Part shown: in pieces, positions 26,220 through 34,949 of the stretch
Layout of the letters: the number at the start of each line of letters is the position of its first letter
Numbering within the stretch: the first letter of the stretch is position 1
NCBI GenBank assembly: GCA_903928015.1
Contig: CAIYPF010000048.1
Coordinates: 1 to 64,000 of the forward strand
Direction: 5' to 3'
Source: an uncultured Gammaproteobacteria bacterium
Lineage (GTDB): Bacteria; Pseudomonadota; Gammaproteobacteria; Pseudomonadales; UBA5518
DNA length: 64,000 nt
Notes under the pieces: generated by a model
Seen by the model: the letters and a program-made list of their open reading frames with translations, nothing else
The model's database searches: none
Told to the model about the DNA's origin: nothing
Translations under genes and position numbers: made by a program

Positions 26220-28595
26220 ATGAAGATTCTCTGCCTTGGCGGCGGCCCCGCCTCGCTGTACTTCTCCATCCTCATGAAGCGGCAGGATCCCTCGCACCAG
26301 ATCACCGTCGTGGAGCGCGGCCAGCGCGACTCCACCTGGGGCTTCGGTGTGGTCTTCTCCGACGATACGCTGCGGGGCTTCCTCGACGCGGATCCGATCA
26401 GCTACAAACGCATCGTCGAGGAGTTCGCCTACTGGGATCGCATCGAGACCACCATCCACGGCAAGACCGTGAGCAGCGGTGGACACGGCTTCTGCGGCAT
26501 GTCGCGCCTGAAGCTCCTGAACATCCTCCACGAGCGCTGCGACGCACTGGGGGTTGAGTTGCGCTTCGGGGTCGACGTCACGGACCTCGATGCCCTGCTC
26601 GCGCAGGGTCACGATCTGGTGATCGCCGGCGACGGTATCGTCTCGGCCCTGCGCGAGAAATTCGTGGGTGACTTCGGCACCAGCATTGATCTGCGCGCAA
26701 ACAAATTCTGCTGGCTTGCCACCAAGGCGCCTTTCGAGAACTTCAGATTCATCTTCCGCCAGAACGAGCACGGGTGGTGGTGGGCCCACGCCTACCGCTA
26801 CGACGGCAAGACTGCGACGTGGATCGTGGAGTGCAGCGAGGAGACCTGGCGCAAGGCAGGCATGGACACCGCCACCGAGGCAGATACCGCCCGCTACTGC
26901 GAGGCGGTCTTCGCTGAGGATCTCGGTGGACACGCGCTGATCACCAACCGCTCGATCTGGCGCAGCTTCCCGGTCGTCCGCAACGAAAGCCTCGTGCACC
27001 GGAACATCGTGCTGCTCGGCGATTCCGGCCGTTCGGCGCACTTCTCGATCGGTTCCGGTACCAAGCTCGCGATGGAAGACGCGATCACGCTTGCGGAGTG
27101 TTTCCGCCACGCCGGCACCGATGTGCCTGCAGCGCTTGGTGAATACCAGTCGTTGCGCAAGCCCGAGGCCGACCGCCTGCAGCGCACCGCGGTGACCAGC
27201 CTCTCGTGGTTCGAGCACATCGATCGCTATGCGGCGGTGCAGGGTCCCGAGCAGTTCACGTTCAACATGATGGTGCGCAGCAAGCGCATCACCTACGAGA
27301 ACCTGAAGCTGCGTGACCCGCAGTACATCGCGGATCTCGACCGGGCCTTCGCGCAGATCGCGCGGGACGAAACCGGTTTCGCCGACATCGACACCGATCG
27401 TCCGGTGCCGCCGATGTTCCAGCCGCTGGGCATCGGATCGTTGCGCGTGGCGAACCGCGTGCAGATGTCGGCCATGTGCCAGTACAGCTCCGTTGACGGC
27501 ATGCCCGACGACTGGCACCTCGTGCACTACGGCGCGCGCGCGGTGGGCGGCGTGGGGCTCATCAATTCGGAGATGCTCTGCATTGCGCCCGATGCCCGCA
27601 TCACGCCCGGCTGTGCGGGCCTGTGGTCGGAAGAGCAGGCAGAGGCCTGGGCGCGGATAACCGGCTTCATCCACGGCAACTCCGGCGCCGCGATTTGCGC
27701 GCAGTTGGGGCACGCCGGCCGCAAGGGCGCCACCTGCATCCCCTGGCAGGGCGGTTCGGACGTACCGCTGCCCGAGGGCGGCTGGGATCTGGTGTCAGCG
27801 TCCGCGATTCCGTGGTCTGAGGGTTCTCCGGTACCACGGGAAGCAACGCGCGACGACATGGACCGCGTGACCGCGCAGTTCGCCGGGTCCGCACGGCTCG
27901 CGGAGCGTGCCGGCTTCGACATGGTGGAGCTCCACCTCGCGCACGGTTATCTGCTGTCTTCGTTCATCAGCCCTCTCACCAACCGGCGCACGGATGCGTA
28001 TGGCGGTGACATCGCCGCGCGGATGCGTTTCCCGCTTGAGGTGGTCGCGGCCGTGCGTGCTGTCTGGCCCGCGCCGCGCCCGCTGTCCGTGCGCATTTCA
28101 GCGAGCGACTGGGCGGAGGAGGGTTTGCCCGAAAGCGATCTGGTCGCGCTGGCAAAGATGCTGAAGGCCGCTGGCGTGGACGTGATCAACGTCTCGACCG
28201 GTCAGGTGGTGGAAGACCAGGATCCGGAGTACGGCCGCATGTATCAGGCGCCCTTCGCCGACTGCGTGCGGAACGAGGCAGGCATCACCACCATCGTGGC
28301 CGGCAACATCACCAGTGCTGACCAGTGCAACACGCTGATCGCGGCCGGCCGCACGGACATGGTCGCGCTCGCACGCCCGATCATGGACGACCCGCACTTC
28401 GTGCTCGCCGCTGCCGCCCGCTACAACCACCGTGGCCAGTTCTGGCCGCCGCAGTACATTTCGGGCCGCGGGCAGCTCTACTCGGAGGCGTCGAAGAACA
28501 GCGAGGAGATGCGCGAACTGCGTTTGGCCGCCAAACCGCCGAAGCCTGCGGAGGCCTTGGCCATTGCGGTGGCCAGAGGCGAGTTGAAAAACTGA
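26220..28595 (+). CDS. Fused FAD monooxygenase/Old Yellow Enzyme, 2-aminobenzoyl-CoA monooxygenase/reductase type
   Basis: A 791-residue two-domain flavoenzyme. Residues 1 to about 390 are an aromatic-ring FAD monooxygenase (KILCLGGGPASLYFSILMKR, then GDSGRSAHFSIGSGTKLAME) of the salicylyl-CoA 5-hydroxylase kind. Residues about 395-775 are an FMN Old Yellow Enzyme domain (LGIGSLRVANRVQMSAMCQ, AAICAQLGHAGRKGATC). This fusion and length match the 2-aminobenzoyl-CoA monooxygenase/reductase of Azoarcus evansii, which hydroxylates the thioester at C5 and then reduces the ring to a non-aromatic 5-oxo product. The ATG at 26220 has a GGGAGA ribosome site right after the MarR operators. It is convergent with a second OYE gene. 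Substrate is inferred from family and context. Confidence 0.9.
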   Translation: MKILCLGGGPASLYFSILMKRQDPSHQITVVERGQRDSTWGFGVVFSDDTLRGFLDADPISYKRIVEEFAYWDRIETTIHGKTVSSGGHGFCGMSRLKLLNILHERCDALGVELRFGVDVTDLDALLAQGHDLVIAGDGIVSALREKFVGDFGTSIDLRANKFCWLATKAPFENFRFIFRQNEHGWWWAHAYRYDGKTATWIVECSEETWRKAGMDTATEADTARYCEAVFAEDLGGHALITNRSIWRSFPVVRNESLVHRNIVLLGDSGRSAHFSIGSGTKLAMEDAITLAECFRHAGTDVPAALGEYQSLRKPEADRLQRTAVTSLSWFEHIDRYAAVQGPEQFTFNMMVRSKRITYENLKLRDPQYIADLDRAFAQIARDETGFADIDTDRPVPPMFQPLGIGSLRVANRVQMSAMCQYSSVDGMPDDWHLVHYGARAVGGVGLINSEMLCIAPDARITPGCAGLWSEEQAEAWARITGFIHGNSGAAICAQLGHAGRKGATCIPWQGGSDVPLPEGGWDLVSASAIPWSEGSPVPREATRDDMDRVTAQFAGSARLAERAGFDMVELHLAHGYLLSSFISPLTNRRTDAYGGDIAARMRFPLEVVAAVRAVWPAPRPLSVRISASDWAEEGLPESDLVALAKMLKAAGVDVINVSTGQVVEDQDPEYGRMYQAPFADCVRNEAGITTIVAGNITSADQCNTLIAAGRTDMVALARPIMDDPHFVLAAAARYNHRGQFWPPQYISGRGQLYSEASKNSEEMRELRLAAKPPKPAEALAIAVARGELKN

Positions 28596-28858
28596 CGGCG
28601 CTTCTCCCGCTGTGCCAGGCGCGGACAGGGGCATGGGTGTGCCCGCGCGCTACCGCCGCCTGGCAGATTCCTGTGCGGAGACTCAGGTGCGCTCACGGGG
28701 CAAGGGCCACCCTGGGACACGCTTTGCTTCGAGGCTGGCGTTCAAGGTCTCCGATATGGTTGCAACAGTTACCCGGTGCGACCAGCGCCTTGGCTGCGCT
28801 GGCGCCAGATCGTCATCCTGCCGGTGTTGAGCGGTCTTGAGCGGTGTTGCAGGATGGC
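28596..28858. other. 263-base gap between convergent flavoenzyme genes
   Basis: No gene is supported here. Near the right end CATCCTGC (28814-28821) pairs with GCAGGATG (28849-28856) around a 27-base loop that contains the repeated word TTGAGCGG. A GC-rich inverted repeat lies just before it (CAGCGCC and GGCGCC-containing arms around 28786-28807). These may end the two converging transcripts, though no clear T-tract is seen. Confidence 0.35.
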
Positions 28859-30319
28859 TCACCCGTTGGTGGGTTCCCACCCCGGCGCCACGAGTCTGCG
28901 TCGCCCATCATGCGATCGGGCAACGCCTGGCTCCTCCAACCCCTCCCGGTCCCAGAGTTCGCAGGTGACCTGTTTGTGCTTCTGGTCGAGGCCTTCGCAG
29001 TAGTTGCTGTAGCGGCAGAGCCGGATGTCCTCGCCATGCCCCGAGCGCAACTTGCGGAACCAGTCCGGGTCGGCGAGCGCTTGTCGCGCAAGACCGATCA
29101 CATCGGCCTTGTCCTCCTGCAACAGGCTTTCGGCCTGCTGGAAGTTGTGGATGCCGCCGCAGACCACCACAGGAGTTCTGAGTCCGTCTGCGCGAATGGC
29201 GGCGCGGATCGCGGTTGTTGGCTCCACGTTGCGCAGGAATGGGCCGCCGGCGTCTGAAAGATACTGCGGCATGCACTCATAACCGGAGCGTCCGGTATAG
29301 GGGTAGGCGGCCCAGCCGGGCTTGGGCTGTGCGGCGTCTTCGAACTTTCCCCCCCGGGATAGCGAGATGAAATCCATGCCTGCCTTCGCGAAGGCGCGGC
29401 CGTAGAACGCCGCGTCCGGAACCGTGCTGCCGCCGTCGATGCATTCCTCCGCAAGGAAGCGGCAGCCGACCAGCGTGTCCGTGCCCACTGCAGCGCGTAC
29501 GGCGTCGTAGACCTCAAGCGGCAAGCGCACACGCGCTTCCTGCGAGCCTCCGTAGCCGTCATCCCGGTCGTTCAGCCGCGAGAGGAAAGAGGCCATGGTG
29601 TAGGCGTGGGCGTAATGAAGTTCCACCCCGTCGAAGCCCGCCTCCCGCGCGCGCGCAGCGGCTGCCGCAAAAAGCCCGGGCAAAACGGCGGGCAGCTCGC
29701 GTATGTGCGGGTGTTCCATGTCTCCGACTCGCTCGCGCTGGCCCATCCGCAGGCTCTCGAGTTCGCGCGCTGGCAGCACATCGGCCAATTCCGCATCGCT
29801 CATCGTCTCGAGCCGCTCGCGCAGCACCGCTTCGTCCTCCCGCGTGCCGCCGAGCCGCTCTCGGAGCGCGTCGTCGATGCGCAGGTGCCGGGTGAAGAAC
29901 ACGTGTCGCTCCGGGCGACGCCGGATGCGCAGGAAATCGATCAGCTGGATCAGGAGCAGCGTCTCGCCGCCGCTTGCCTCGCGCACGGCATCCACCACGC
30001 GCCGCAGGCCGGGCACGAAACGGTCGTGGCCGATGCGCAAGAGCGGTCCGCTGGGGACGTCACGGATGCCGGTTGCCTCGATCACGATCGCGCCCGGGCG
30101 CCCCTGGGCGAAGCGCGCGTACCACTCGACGACATCGTCAGTGACCTCGCCCTCTTCGGTGGCGCGCCACGGGACCATCGCCGGAATCCAGCTGCGCTGC
30201 GCAAGTCGGCGGCTGCCCAGGTCAAGCGGGCTGAAGAGCCGCGAGCGGGCGGCTTCTTCGGCCGTGGGCCAGATGCCGGGGCTTGCCGTATGGCGGATTC
30301 TCTCGGGCGGTTTCCACAC
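28859..30319 (-). CDS. Old Yellow Enzyme family NADH:flavin oxidoreductase
   Basis: A ~486-residue TIM-barrel flavoenzyme. Family marks are AGFDGVELHYAHAYTMASFL with the following NDRDDGYGGSQEARVRLPLE, VVVCGGIHN near the phosphate-binding strand, and LARQALADPDWFRKL. The tail (IRLCRYSNYCEGLDQKHKQV) has two cysteines spaced C-x5-C, recalling the iron-sulfur part of 2,4-dienoyl-CoA reductase relatives but too short for one. The usual G-Q-L-x-H-x-G loop is altered (LLIQLIDFLRIRRR), so its substrate pocket is unusual. I chose GTG 30319, which lies about 28 bases after a predicted promoter; the frame stays open to 30382. It is divergent from iorA and may reduce a ring or enoyl intermediate of the same pathway. 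Confidence 0.75.
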   Translation of the reverse strand: MWKPPERIRHTASPGIWPTAEEAARSRLFSPLDLGSRRLAQRSWIPAMVPWRATEEGEVTDDVVEWYARFAQGRPGAIVIEATGIRDVPSGPLLRIGHDRFVPGLRRVVDAVREASGGETLLLIQLIDFLRIRRRPERHVFFTRHLRIDDALRERLGGTREDEAVLRERLETMSDAELADVLPARELESLRMGQRERVGDMEHPHIRELPAVLPGLFAAAAARAREAGFDGVELHYAHAYTMASFLSRLNDRDDGYGGSQEARVRLPLEVYDAVRAAVGTDTLVGCRFLAEECIDGGSTVPDAAFYGRAFAKAGMDFISLSRGGKFEDAAQPKPGWAAYPYTGRSGYECMPQYLSDAGGPFLRNVEPTTAIRAAIRADGLRTPVVVCGGIHNFQQAESLLQEDKADVIGLARQALADPDWFRKLRSGHGEDIRLCRYSNYCEGLDQKHKQVTCELWDREGLEEPGVARSHDGRRRLVAPGWEPTNG

Positions 30320-30353
30320 GTTGGCGGCCTGCCTGAATACATGAAAGGAAACT

Positions 30354-30382
30354 ATTTTAGGTTTGAAACAAATGCGCCACAA
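30354..30382 (-). promoter_or_regulatory. Predicted promoter of the OYE gene
   Basis: On the minus strand TTGTGG (30382-30377) and TAAAAT (30359-30354) are separated by exactly 17 bases in an AT-rich island, which is rare in this GC-rich window. Transcription would begin near 30347, inside the region divergent with iorA. The predicted leader excludes the upstream TTG at 30382 as a start. Confidence 0.5.
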
Positions 30383-30465
30383 TCGCGCTTCATCGGGAGT
30401 GTGCTGGTCCGCTGCGAGCGGATTGGCTAGATTGCCCCCTTCACTGTCGTACCCGGGGAAAACCC

Positions 30466-32631
30466 ATGGCTGAGAGGTCGTTCAGCGAGGAAGTCGAGTT
30501 GCTGCGCGCAGGCGCGGGCACCGAACTCCACATGGAGGGCATCCTCGCTGTGACCAAGGCGCTGCTGCAGTCGGGCGTGGCCTACGTGGGTGGATATCAG
30601 GGCGCGCCCATCTCCCACCTCATGGATGTGCTGAACGACGCTCAGGAAATCCTCGGCGAGCTCGGCGTCCACTTCGAGACCAACGCCTCCGAAGCCGCGG
30701 CCGCCGCCATGCTTGCGGCCTCGGTGAATTACCCGCTGCGCGGTGCCGTGACCTGGAAATCCACGGTCGGCACCAACGTCGCCTCCGATGCCCTCGCCAA
30801 CCTCGCCTCGGGCGGCGTGACGGGCGGTGCCCTGATCGTGATCGGCGAAGACTACGGCGAAGGTTCCAGCATCATGCAGGAGCGCTCGCACGCCTTCGCC
30901 ATGAAGAGCCAGATCTGGCTCCTCGACCCTCGCCCGCACCTTCCCCTGATCACCGAGATGGTCGAGAAGGGCTTCGAGCTCTCAGAGGCGAGCAACACGC
31001 CCGTGATGCTGGAGCTGCGCATCCGTGCCTGCCACGTGTACGGACGCTTCACCGCCAAGGACAACCGCGCGCCGACGATGACGGTGCGCGAGGCCGCCGC
31101 CAATCCCGTGCGCGACACCAGCCGCATCGTGCTGCCGCCCGCGAACTTCCTCCACGAGAGGGAGAAAATCGAGCAGCGCTGGCCTGCCGCTCTGCGTTTC
31201 ATCAAGGAACATCGCCTGAACGAGTTCTTCGGCGAGGGCGGGGACATCGGCATCGTGGTGCAGGGTGGGCTCTACAACAGCCTGATCCGGGCGCTGCGCA
31301 TCCTCGGGCTCTCGGATGATTTCGGCGCGACGCGCATCCCGCTCTACTGCCTGAACGTCACTTATCCGCTGCTCGACGACGAGTTCCTCTGCTTCTGCGA
31401 GGGCAAACGCGCCGTGCTGGTGGTGGAGGAGGGGCAGCCGGATTTCATCGAGCAGTCTTTCCACAAGACGCTCCGCCAGGCGGGCTCCGATGTGCGGCTC
31501 TTCGGCAAGGATTGTCTGCCGACCTGGGGCGAGTACACCACGGGTGCGATCCTCGGCGGGCTGCGCAAATTCCTCGAGGCCGCGGCGCCGGCCATGCTCG
31601 CGCCGCCCGCGCAGTCCGCGGTGCAGGCTTTCGATCCCGCCGCGGCACGCATTCCGGTGCGCGATCTCTCTGCCGTGGTGCCGCAGCGCCCCGCGGGTTT
31701 CTGTACCGGCTGTCCGGAGCGCCCGATCTTCAGCGCGATGAAGCTCCTGCAGCAGGAGACGGGCCCCATGCACGTCAGCTGCGACATCGGCTGCCACCTG
31801 TTTTCCATCCTTCCGCCGTTCGGTATCGGCAATACCACGATGGGCTACGGGCTTGGCGGGGCAGGGGGCTCGGCCTTCAATGCGAAGGGCGGGGCGCCCG
31901 TGGTGAACGTGATCGGCGACGGCGGTTTCTGGCACAACGGTCTCACCAGCGGCATCGGCGGTGCGGTCTTCAACCAGAACGACAACATCTTCCTGATCGT
32001 CGACAACAATTACTCCGCCGCCACCGGCGGTCAGGACATTCCCTCGTCTCGCGCGGCGCCCGGCAACCGCAAGGGCAACAACTCGATCGAGCGGGCAGTC
32101 GATGGCGTCGGCGTCAACTGGATCCGCACTGTCGACACTTACGACGTCGCCGCAGTGAAGGCAACACTCAAGGAGGCAGCCGAGTCCGGCGTCTCCGGCC
32201 CCAAGGTCATCGTGGCGCGCAACGAGTGCATGCTGAACAAGCAGCGCCGCGTGAAGCGTGAACGCTCCGATGCCCTCAAGGCCGGGGAGCGCGTGAGCCG
32301 CAGCCGCTTCTACGTGGACGCCGATACCTGCACCGGTGACCACGCCTGCATGCGTCTATCGGGTTGCCCCTCGCTTACCTTGCGCGCGAATCCGAATCCG
32401 CTGCGTGAGGATCCCGTGGCCTATGTCGACAACTCCTGCGTGGGCTGCGGCCTGTGCGGTGCAAACGCCCATGCCGCTGTGCTGTGTCCCTCCTTTGCGC
32501 GGGCCGATGTGGTGAGCAATCCGGGCTGGGGGGAACGCCTTCTGCACGATATCCGTCACACGCTGATCGGCGCGCTGCAGCGCTGGTCCGAACGGCGCCG
32601 TGAGCGCCGCCTTGCGGTGCTCGGCGCATGA
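30466..32631 (+). CDS. iorA: Indolepyruvate:ferredoxin oxidoreductase alpha-subunit-like (aryl 2-oxoacid oxidoreductase)
   Basis: A 721-residue 2-oxoacid:ferredoxin oxidoreductase large subunit. The N-terminal pyrimidine-binding domain starts GAGTELHMEGILAVTKALLQ and GAPISHLMDVLND. The thiamine-diphosphate motif is NVIGDGGFWHNGLTSGIGGA (about residue 480) with the closing DNNYSAATGGQ. The C-terminus has ferredoxin-like cysteine clusters, CVGCGLCGANAHAAVLCPSF and an upstream atypical CTGDHACMRLSGC. These enzymes turn an aryl-2-oxoacid plus CoA into the aryl acyl-CoA, CO2 and reduced ferredoxin. It overlaps iorB by four bases. In this locus a likely substrate is isatinate (2-aminophenylglyoxylate), which would yield 2-aminobenzoyl-CoA; that is inference. 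Confidence 0.88.
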   Translation: MAERSFSEEVELLRAGAGTELHMEGILAVTKALLQSGVAYVGGYQGAPISHLMDVLNDAQEILGELGVHFETNASEAAAAAMLAASVNYPLRGAVTWKSTVGTNVASDALANLASGGVTGGALIVIGEDYGEGSSIMQERSHAFAMKSQIWLLDPRPHLPLITEMVEKGFELSEASNTPVMLELRIRACHVYGRFTAKDNRAPTMTVREAAANPVRDTSRIVLPPANFLHEREKIEQRWPAALRFIKEHRLNEFFGEGGDIGIVVQGGLYNSLIRALRILGLSDDFGATRIPLYCLNVTYPLLDDEFLCFCEGKRAVLVVEEGQPDFIEQSFHKTLRQAGSDVRLFGKDCLPTWGEYTTGAILGGLRKFLEAAAPAMLAPPAQSAVQAFDPAAARIPVRDLSAVVPQRPAGFCTGCPERPIFSAMKLLQQETGPMHVSCDIGCHLFSILPPFGIGNTTMGYGLGGAGGSAFNAKGGAPVVNVIGDGGFWHNGLTSGIGGAVFNQNDNIFLIVDNNYSAATGGQDIPSSRAAPGNRKGNNSIERAVDGVGVNWIRTVDTYDVAAVKATLKEAAESGVSGPKVIVARNECMLNKQRRVKRERSDALKAGERVSRSRFYVDADTCTGDHACMRLSGCPSLTLRANPNPLREDPVAYVDNSCVGCGLCGANAHAAVLCPSFARADVVSNPGWGERLLHDIRHTLIGALQRWSERRRERRLAVLGA

Positions 32632-34115
32632 GCGTGCTGCGTCCCATCACCATCGCCGTCACCGCGCTGGGCGGGCAGGGTGGCGGCGTACTCGCCGACT
32701 GGATCCGCGCGCTCGGCGAGGGCAACGACTACATCGCGCAATCCACCTCTGTGCCGGGCGTGGCGCAGCGCACGGGCGCGACGGTCTATTACCTTGAACT
32801 GTTTCCGGCTGCGGCAGCAGCGCAGGCCGGACGCGAGCCGGTGCTCTCGCTTTTCGCGGTGCCGGGCGATGTCGACGTTGTGATCGCCGCCGAACTGATG
32901 GAAGCGGGACGTGCGGTGCAGCGGGGTTTCGTCACGCCGGATCGCACGGTGCTGATCGCCTCCAACCACCGCGCTTACGCGATTGCCGAAAAAACCGCCC
33001 AGGGCAACGGCATCGCCGATTCGGCCGCCGTCATTGAGGCAGCCACGGCCGCCGCGAGGCATCTGGTGCTGTTCGACATGCAGGCAGTTGCAGAGGCTGC
33101 AGGCTCGGTCATCAGCGCCTCGCTCTTCGGTGCGCTGGGTGCTTCAGGCGTGCTGCCTTTCGGTCGTGATGCCTTCGAGGCGGTGATCCGCGAGGGTGGC
33201 GTCGGCGTGGCTGCGAGCCTGCGCGCCTTCGGCATGGCCTGGGATCTTGCACAGGCAGCTGCAAACACGGTTGCCCCCGCGGTGGATGCCGCTCCTGCGT
33301 CCGTGCTGCCGCAGGGCTCTCCGCTCGCCGATCGCATCCGCGGGCAGTTGCCGCTGGCGCTGCACGACACCGCCTGGGAGGGCGTGCGTCAGCTGGTCGA
33401 TTACCAGGACGCGCGTTACGCAGGGCAGTACCTCGACGCGTTGCAAGGCATCGCCGCGCTGGATCGCGCCGAAGACGGTCACGCGCTCTCCCTTGCCGTG
33501 GGTCGTCATCTGGCGCTCTGGATGTGCTACCAGGACGTGATCCGTGTTGCGTCCCAGAAGACGCGCTCCGCCCGCTATGCAGACATCCGCCGCGAGGTGC
33601 TCGCCGGCACGGCCGAGCTGGTCGAGCCGGTTGAGTTCATGCACCCGCGCCTCGAGGAGATCTGCGATCTGATGCCCGCGGCGCTCGGGCGGTGGGTTCT
33701 CGGCAGTGGTGGTTTCCGCGAGTGGCTGGAGCGCTTTTTCCGCAAGGGCCGGATGGTGCGCACCTACAGCCTGCGGGGCTTCCTGATGCTCGGCTCGCTT
33801 GCGGCCTTGCGTCCGTTCAGGCGCATGACCCTGCGCCATGCCATCGAGCACGAGCGCATCGGCGTGTGGCTCGCGAGGATCGGCAACGCCGCTCGCCACG
33901 ATCGCGCACTCGCCGCCGAGATAGCCCGTTGCCAGCGTCTGCTAAAGGGCTATTCCGACACCCAGGCGCGGGGCTGGCGCAGCTTCAGCCGGATCATGGA
34001 TCATGTGGATCATGCCCCGGCGGGAAGCCTTCGAGCAGCCGATATCGCCGGGCTGCGCGAGGCAGCGCTTGCCGATGAGGACGGGAAGGCTCTGGACGCA
34101 GCGCTTGCCGTCTGA
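32628..34115 (+). CDS. iorB: Indolepyruvate oxidoreductase beta-subunit family protein, long form
   Basis: A 495-residue partner of the preceding IorA-like subunit, translated from an ATGA overlap. Residues 1 to about 200 are the gamma-type domain of 2-oxoacid oxidoreductases (ITIAVTALGGQGGGVLADWI; STSVPGVAQRTGATVYYLEL; SASLFGALGASGVLPFGRDA). The remaining ~290 residues are a helical extension (DUF6537-like: VRQLVDYQDARYAGQYLDAL, MVRTYSLRGFLMLGSLAALR) absent from archaeal IorB (~200 residues). The extension is known in bacterial homologues but its role is not clear to me. It is followed after 42 bases by the isatin-hydrolase-like gene on the same strand. Confidence 0.85.
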   Translation: MSVLRPITIAVTALGGQGGGVLADWIRALGEGNDYIAQSTSVPGVAQRTGATVYYLELFPAAAAAQAGREPVLSLFAVPGDVDVVIAAELMEAGRAVQRGFVTPDRTVLIASNHRAYAIAEKTAQGNGIADSAAVIEAATAAARHLVLFDMQAVAEAAGSVISASLFGALGASGVLPFGRDAFEAVIREGGVGVAASLRAFGMAWDLAQAAANTVAPAVDAAPASVLPQGSPLADRIRGQLPLALHDTAWEGVRQLVDYQDARYAGQYLDALQGIAALDRAEDGHALSLAVGRHLALWMCYQDVIRVASQKTRSARYADIRREVLAGTAELVEPVEFMHPRLEEICDLMPAALGRWVLGSGGFREWLERFFRKGRMVRTYSLRGFLMLGSLAALRPFRRMTLRHAIEHERIGVWLARIGNAARHDRALAAEIARCQRLLKGYSDTQARGWRSFSRIMDHVDHAPAGSLRAADIAGLREAALADEDGKALDAALAV

Positions 34116-34157
34116 GCCCCGAACAATCAACCAGCAACCCAGCACAGAGGAGTCCAG

Positions 34158-34937
34158 ATGATGAACAGCGCACAGGTGCTTTCCGATCTTGCGGTAGGCC
34201 TCGCCACCGGCAGCATCGAGGTCGTGGATCTCAGCGTTACCCTGAGCCCAGAGACCCCGGTCATCCAGTTGCCCGATATCTTCGCGCAGTCCCCCGGCGT
34301 GTCCTTCGAGCCGATCTCCGAGTACGACCCGGCGGGCGGCAACACCTGGTACTGGCGCACCATCCGCATGGGCGAGCACACGGGCACCCACTTCGATGCG
34401 CCCGTGCACTGGGCCACCGGCAAGGACTACGCGTCCAACGCTACTGACACCATCGACCCGCAACGTCTGGTGGGCCCTGCCTGCGTCATCGACAAGAGCG
34501 CAGACGCCGCTGCCAACACCGACACCCTGCTCACGGTGGACGATGTGCTGGCGTGGGAAGCGCAACACGGCCAGATCCCGAAGGGCGCCTGGGTGCTGAT
34601 GCGCACCGACTGGTCCAAGCGCACGGCTGCCGTCGACTTCCTGAACGATTCGCACACGCCCGGGCCTGACAGCGCCGTCATGCGATTCCTGATCGCCGAG
34701 CGCGACATCCAGGGTTTCGGTGTGGAGACGGTGGGAACGGATGCGGGCCAGGCGGCGGGCTTCGACGTGCCCTTCCCCTGCCACACGCTCATGCACGGCG
34801 CGAACAAATTCGGCCTTGCGAGCCTCGCCAATCTCGATCGGCTTCCTGCCACGGGGGCGATTCTTGTGGCCGCGCCGCTCAAGCTGAAGAACGGATCGGG
34901 CAGCCCCTTGCGTGTCGTGGCGCTGGTGCCGCGCTGA
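34158..34937 (+). CDS. Cyclase-family metal hydrolase, isatin hydrolase-like
   Basis: A 259-residue member of the cyclase/kynurenine-formamidase superfamily (PF04199). The metal motif H74-T-G-T-H78-F-D80-A-P-V-H84 is complete. The surrounding block (NTWYWRTIRMGEHTGTHFDA, then WATGKDYASNATDTID and AWEAQHGQIPKGAWVLMRTD) is what I recall from manganese-dependent isatin hydrolase, which opens isatin to isatinate; kynurenine formamidase is shorter (~210). A GAGGAG ribosome site precedes ATGATG. As third gene after iorAB it fits an isatin to isatinate to 2-aminobenzoyl-CoA route. Other members hydrolyse cyclic amides or esters, so the substrate needs testing. Confidence 0.85.
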   Translation: MMNSAQVLSDLAVGLATGSIEVVDLSVTLSPETPVIQLPDIFAQSPGVSFEPISEYDPAGGNTWYWRTIRMGEHTGTHFDAPVHWATGKDYASNATDTIDPQRLVGPACVIDKSADAAANTDTLLTVDDVLAWEAQHGQIPKGAWVLMRTDWSKRTAAVDFLNDSHTPGPDSAVMRFLIAERDIQGFGVETVGTDAGQAAGFDVPFPCHTLMHGANKFGLASLANLDRLPATGAILVAAPLKLKNGSGSPLRVVALVPR

Positions 34938-34949
34938 TCTGAGCGCGCC

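Noticed and set aside
26205-27713. Long open frame of about 500 codons on the minus strand inside the fused monooxygenase gene
   Set aside because: It is antisense to a clearly coding gene in GC-rich DNA, has no family signature and is rich in Arg, Ala, Val and His as expected for a shadow frame. The same applies to the long antisense frames at 3897-5057, 7826-9055, 9161-10366, 30982-32343, 37036-38406, 38970-40622 and 55786-58032.
26220-28595. Plain salicylyl-CoA 5-hydroxylase as the identity of the fused flavoenzyme
   Set aside because: That enzyme is only the monooxygenase half; the C-terminal OYE domain of this protein fits the two-step 2-aminobenzoyl-CoA enzyme.
28612-28830. Possible 72-codon gene in the gap between the two flavoenzyme genes
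   Set aside because: No ribosome site, no recognisable motif and a composition unlike the neighbouring genes; the gap holds inverted repeats instead.
34158-34937. Kynurenine formamidase (KynB) as the identity of the cyclase-family gene
   Set aside because: KynB is about 210 residues, this protein has 259; no kynureninase or tryptophan dioxygenase gene is nearby, and the block around the metal motif fits isatin hydrolase better.
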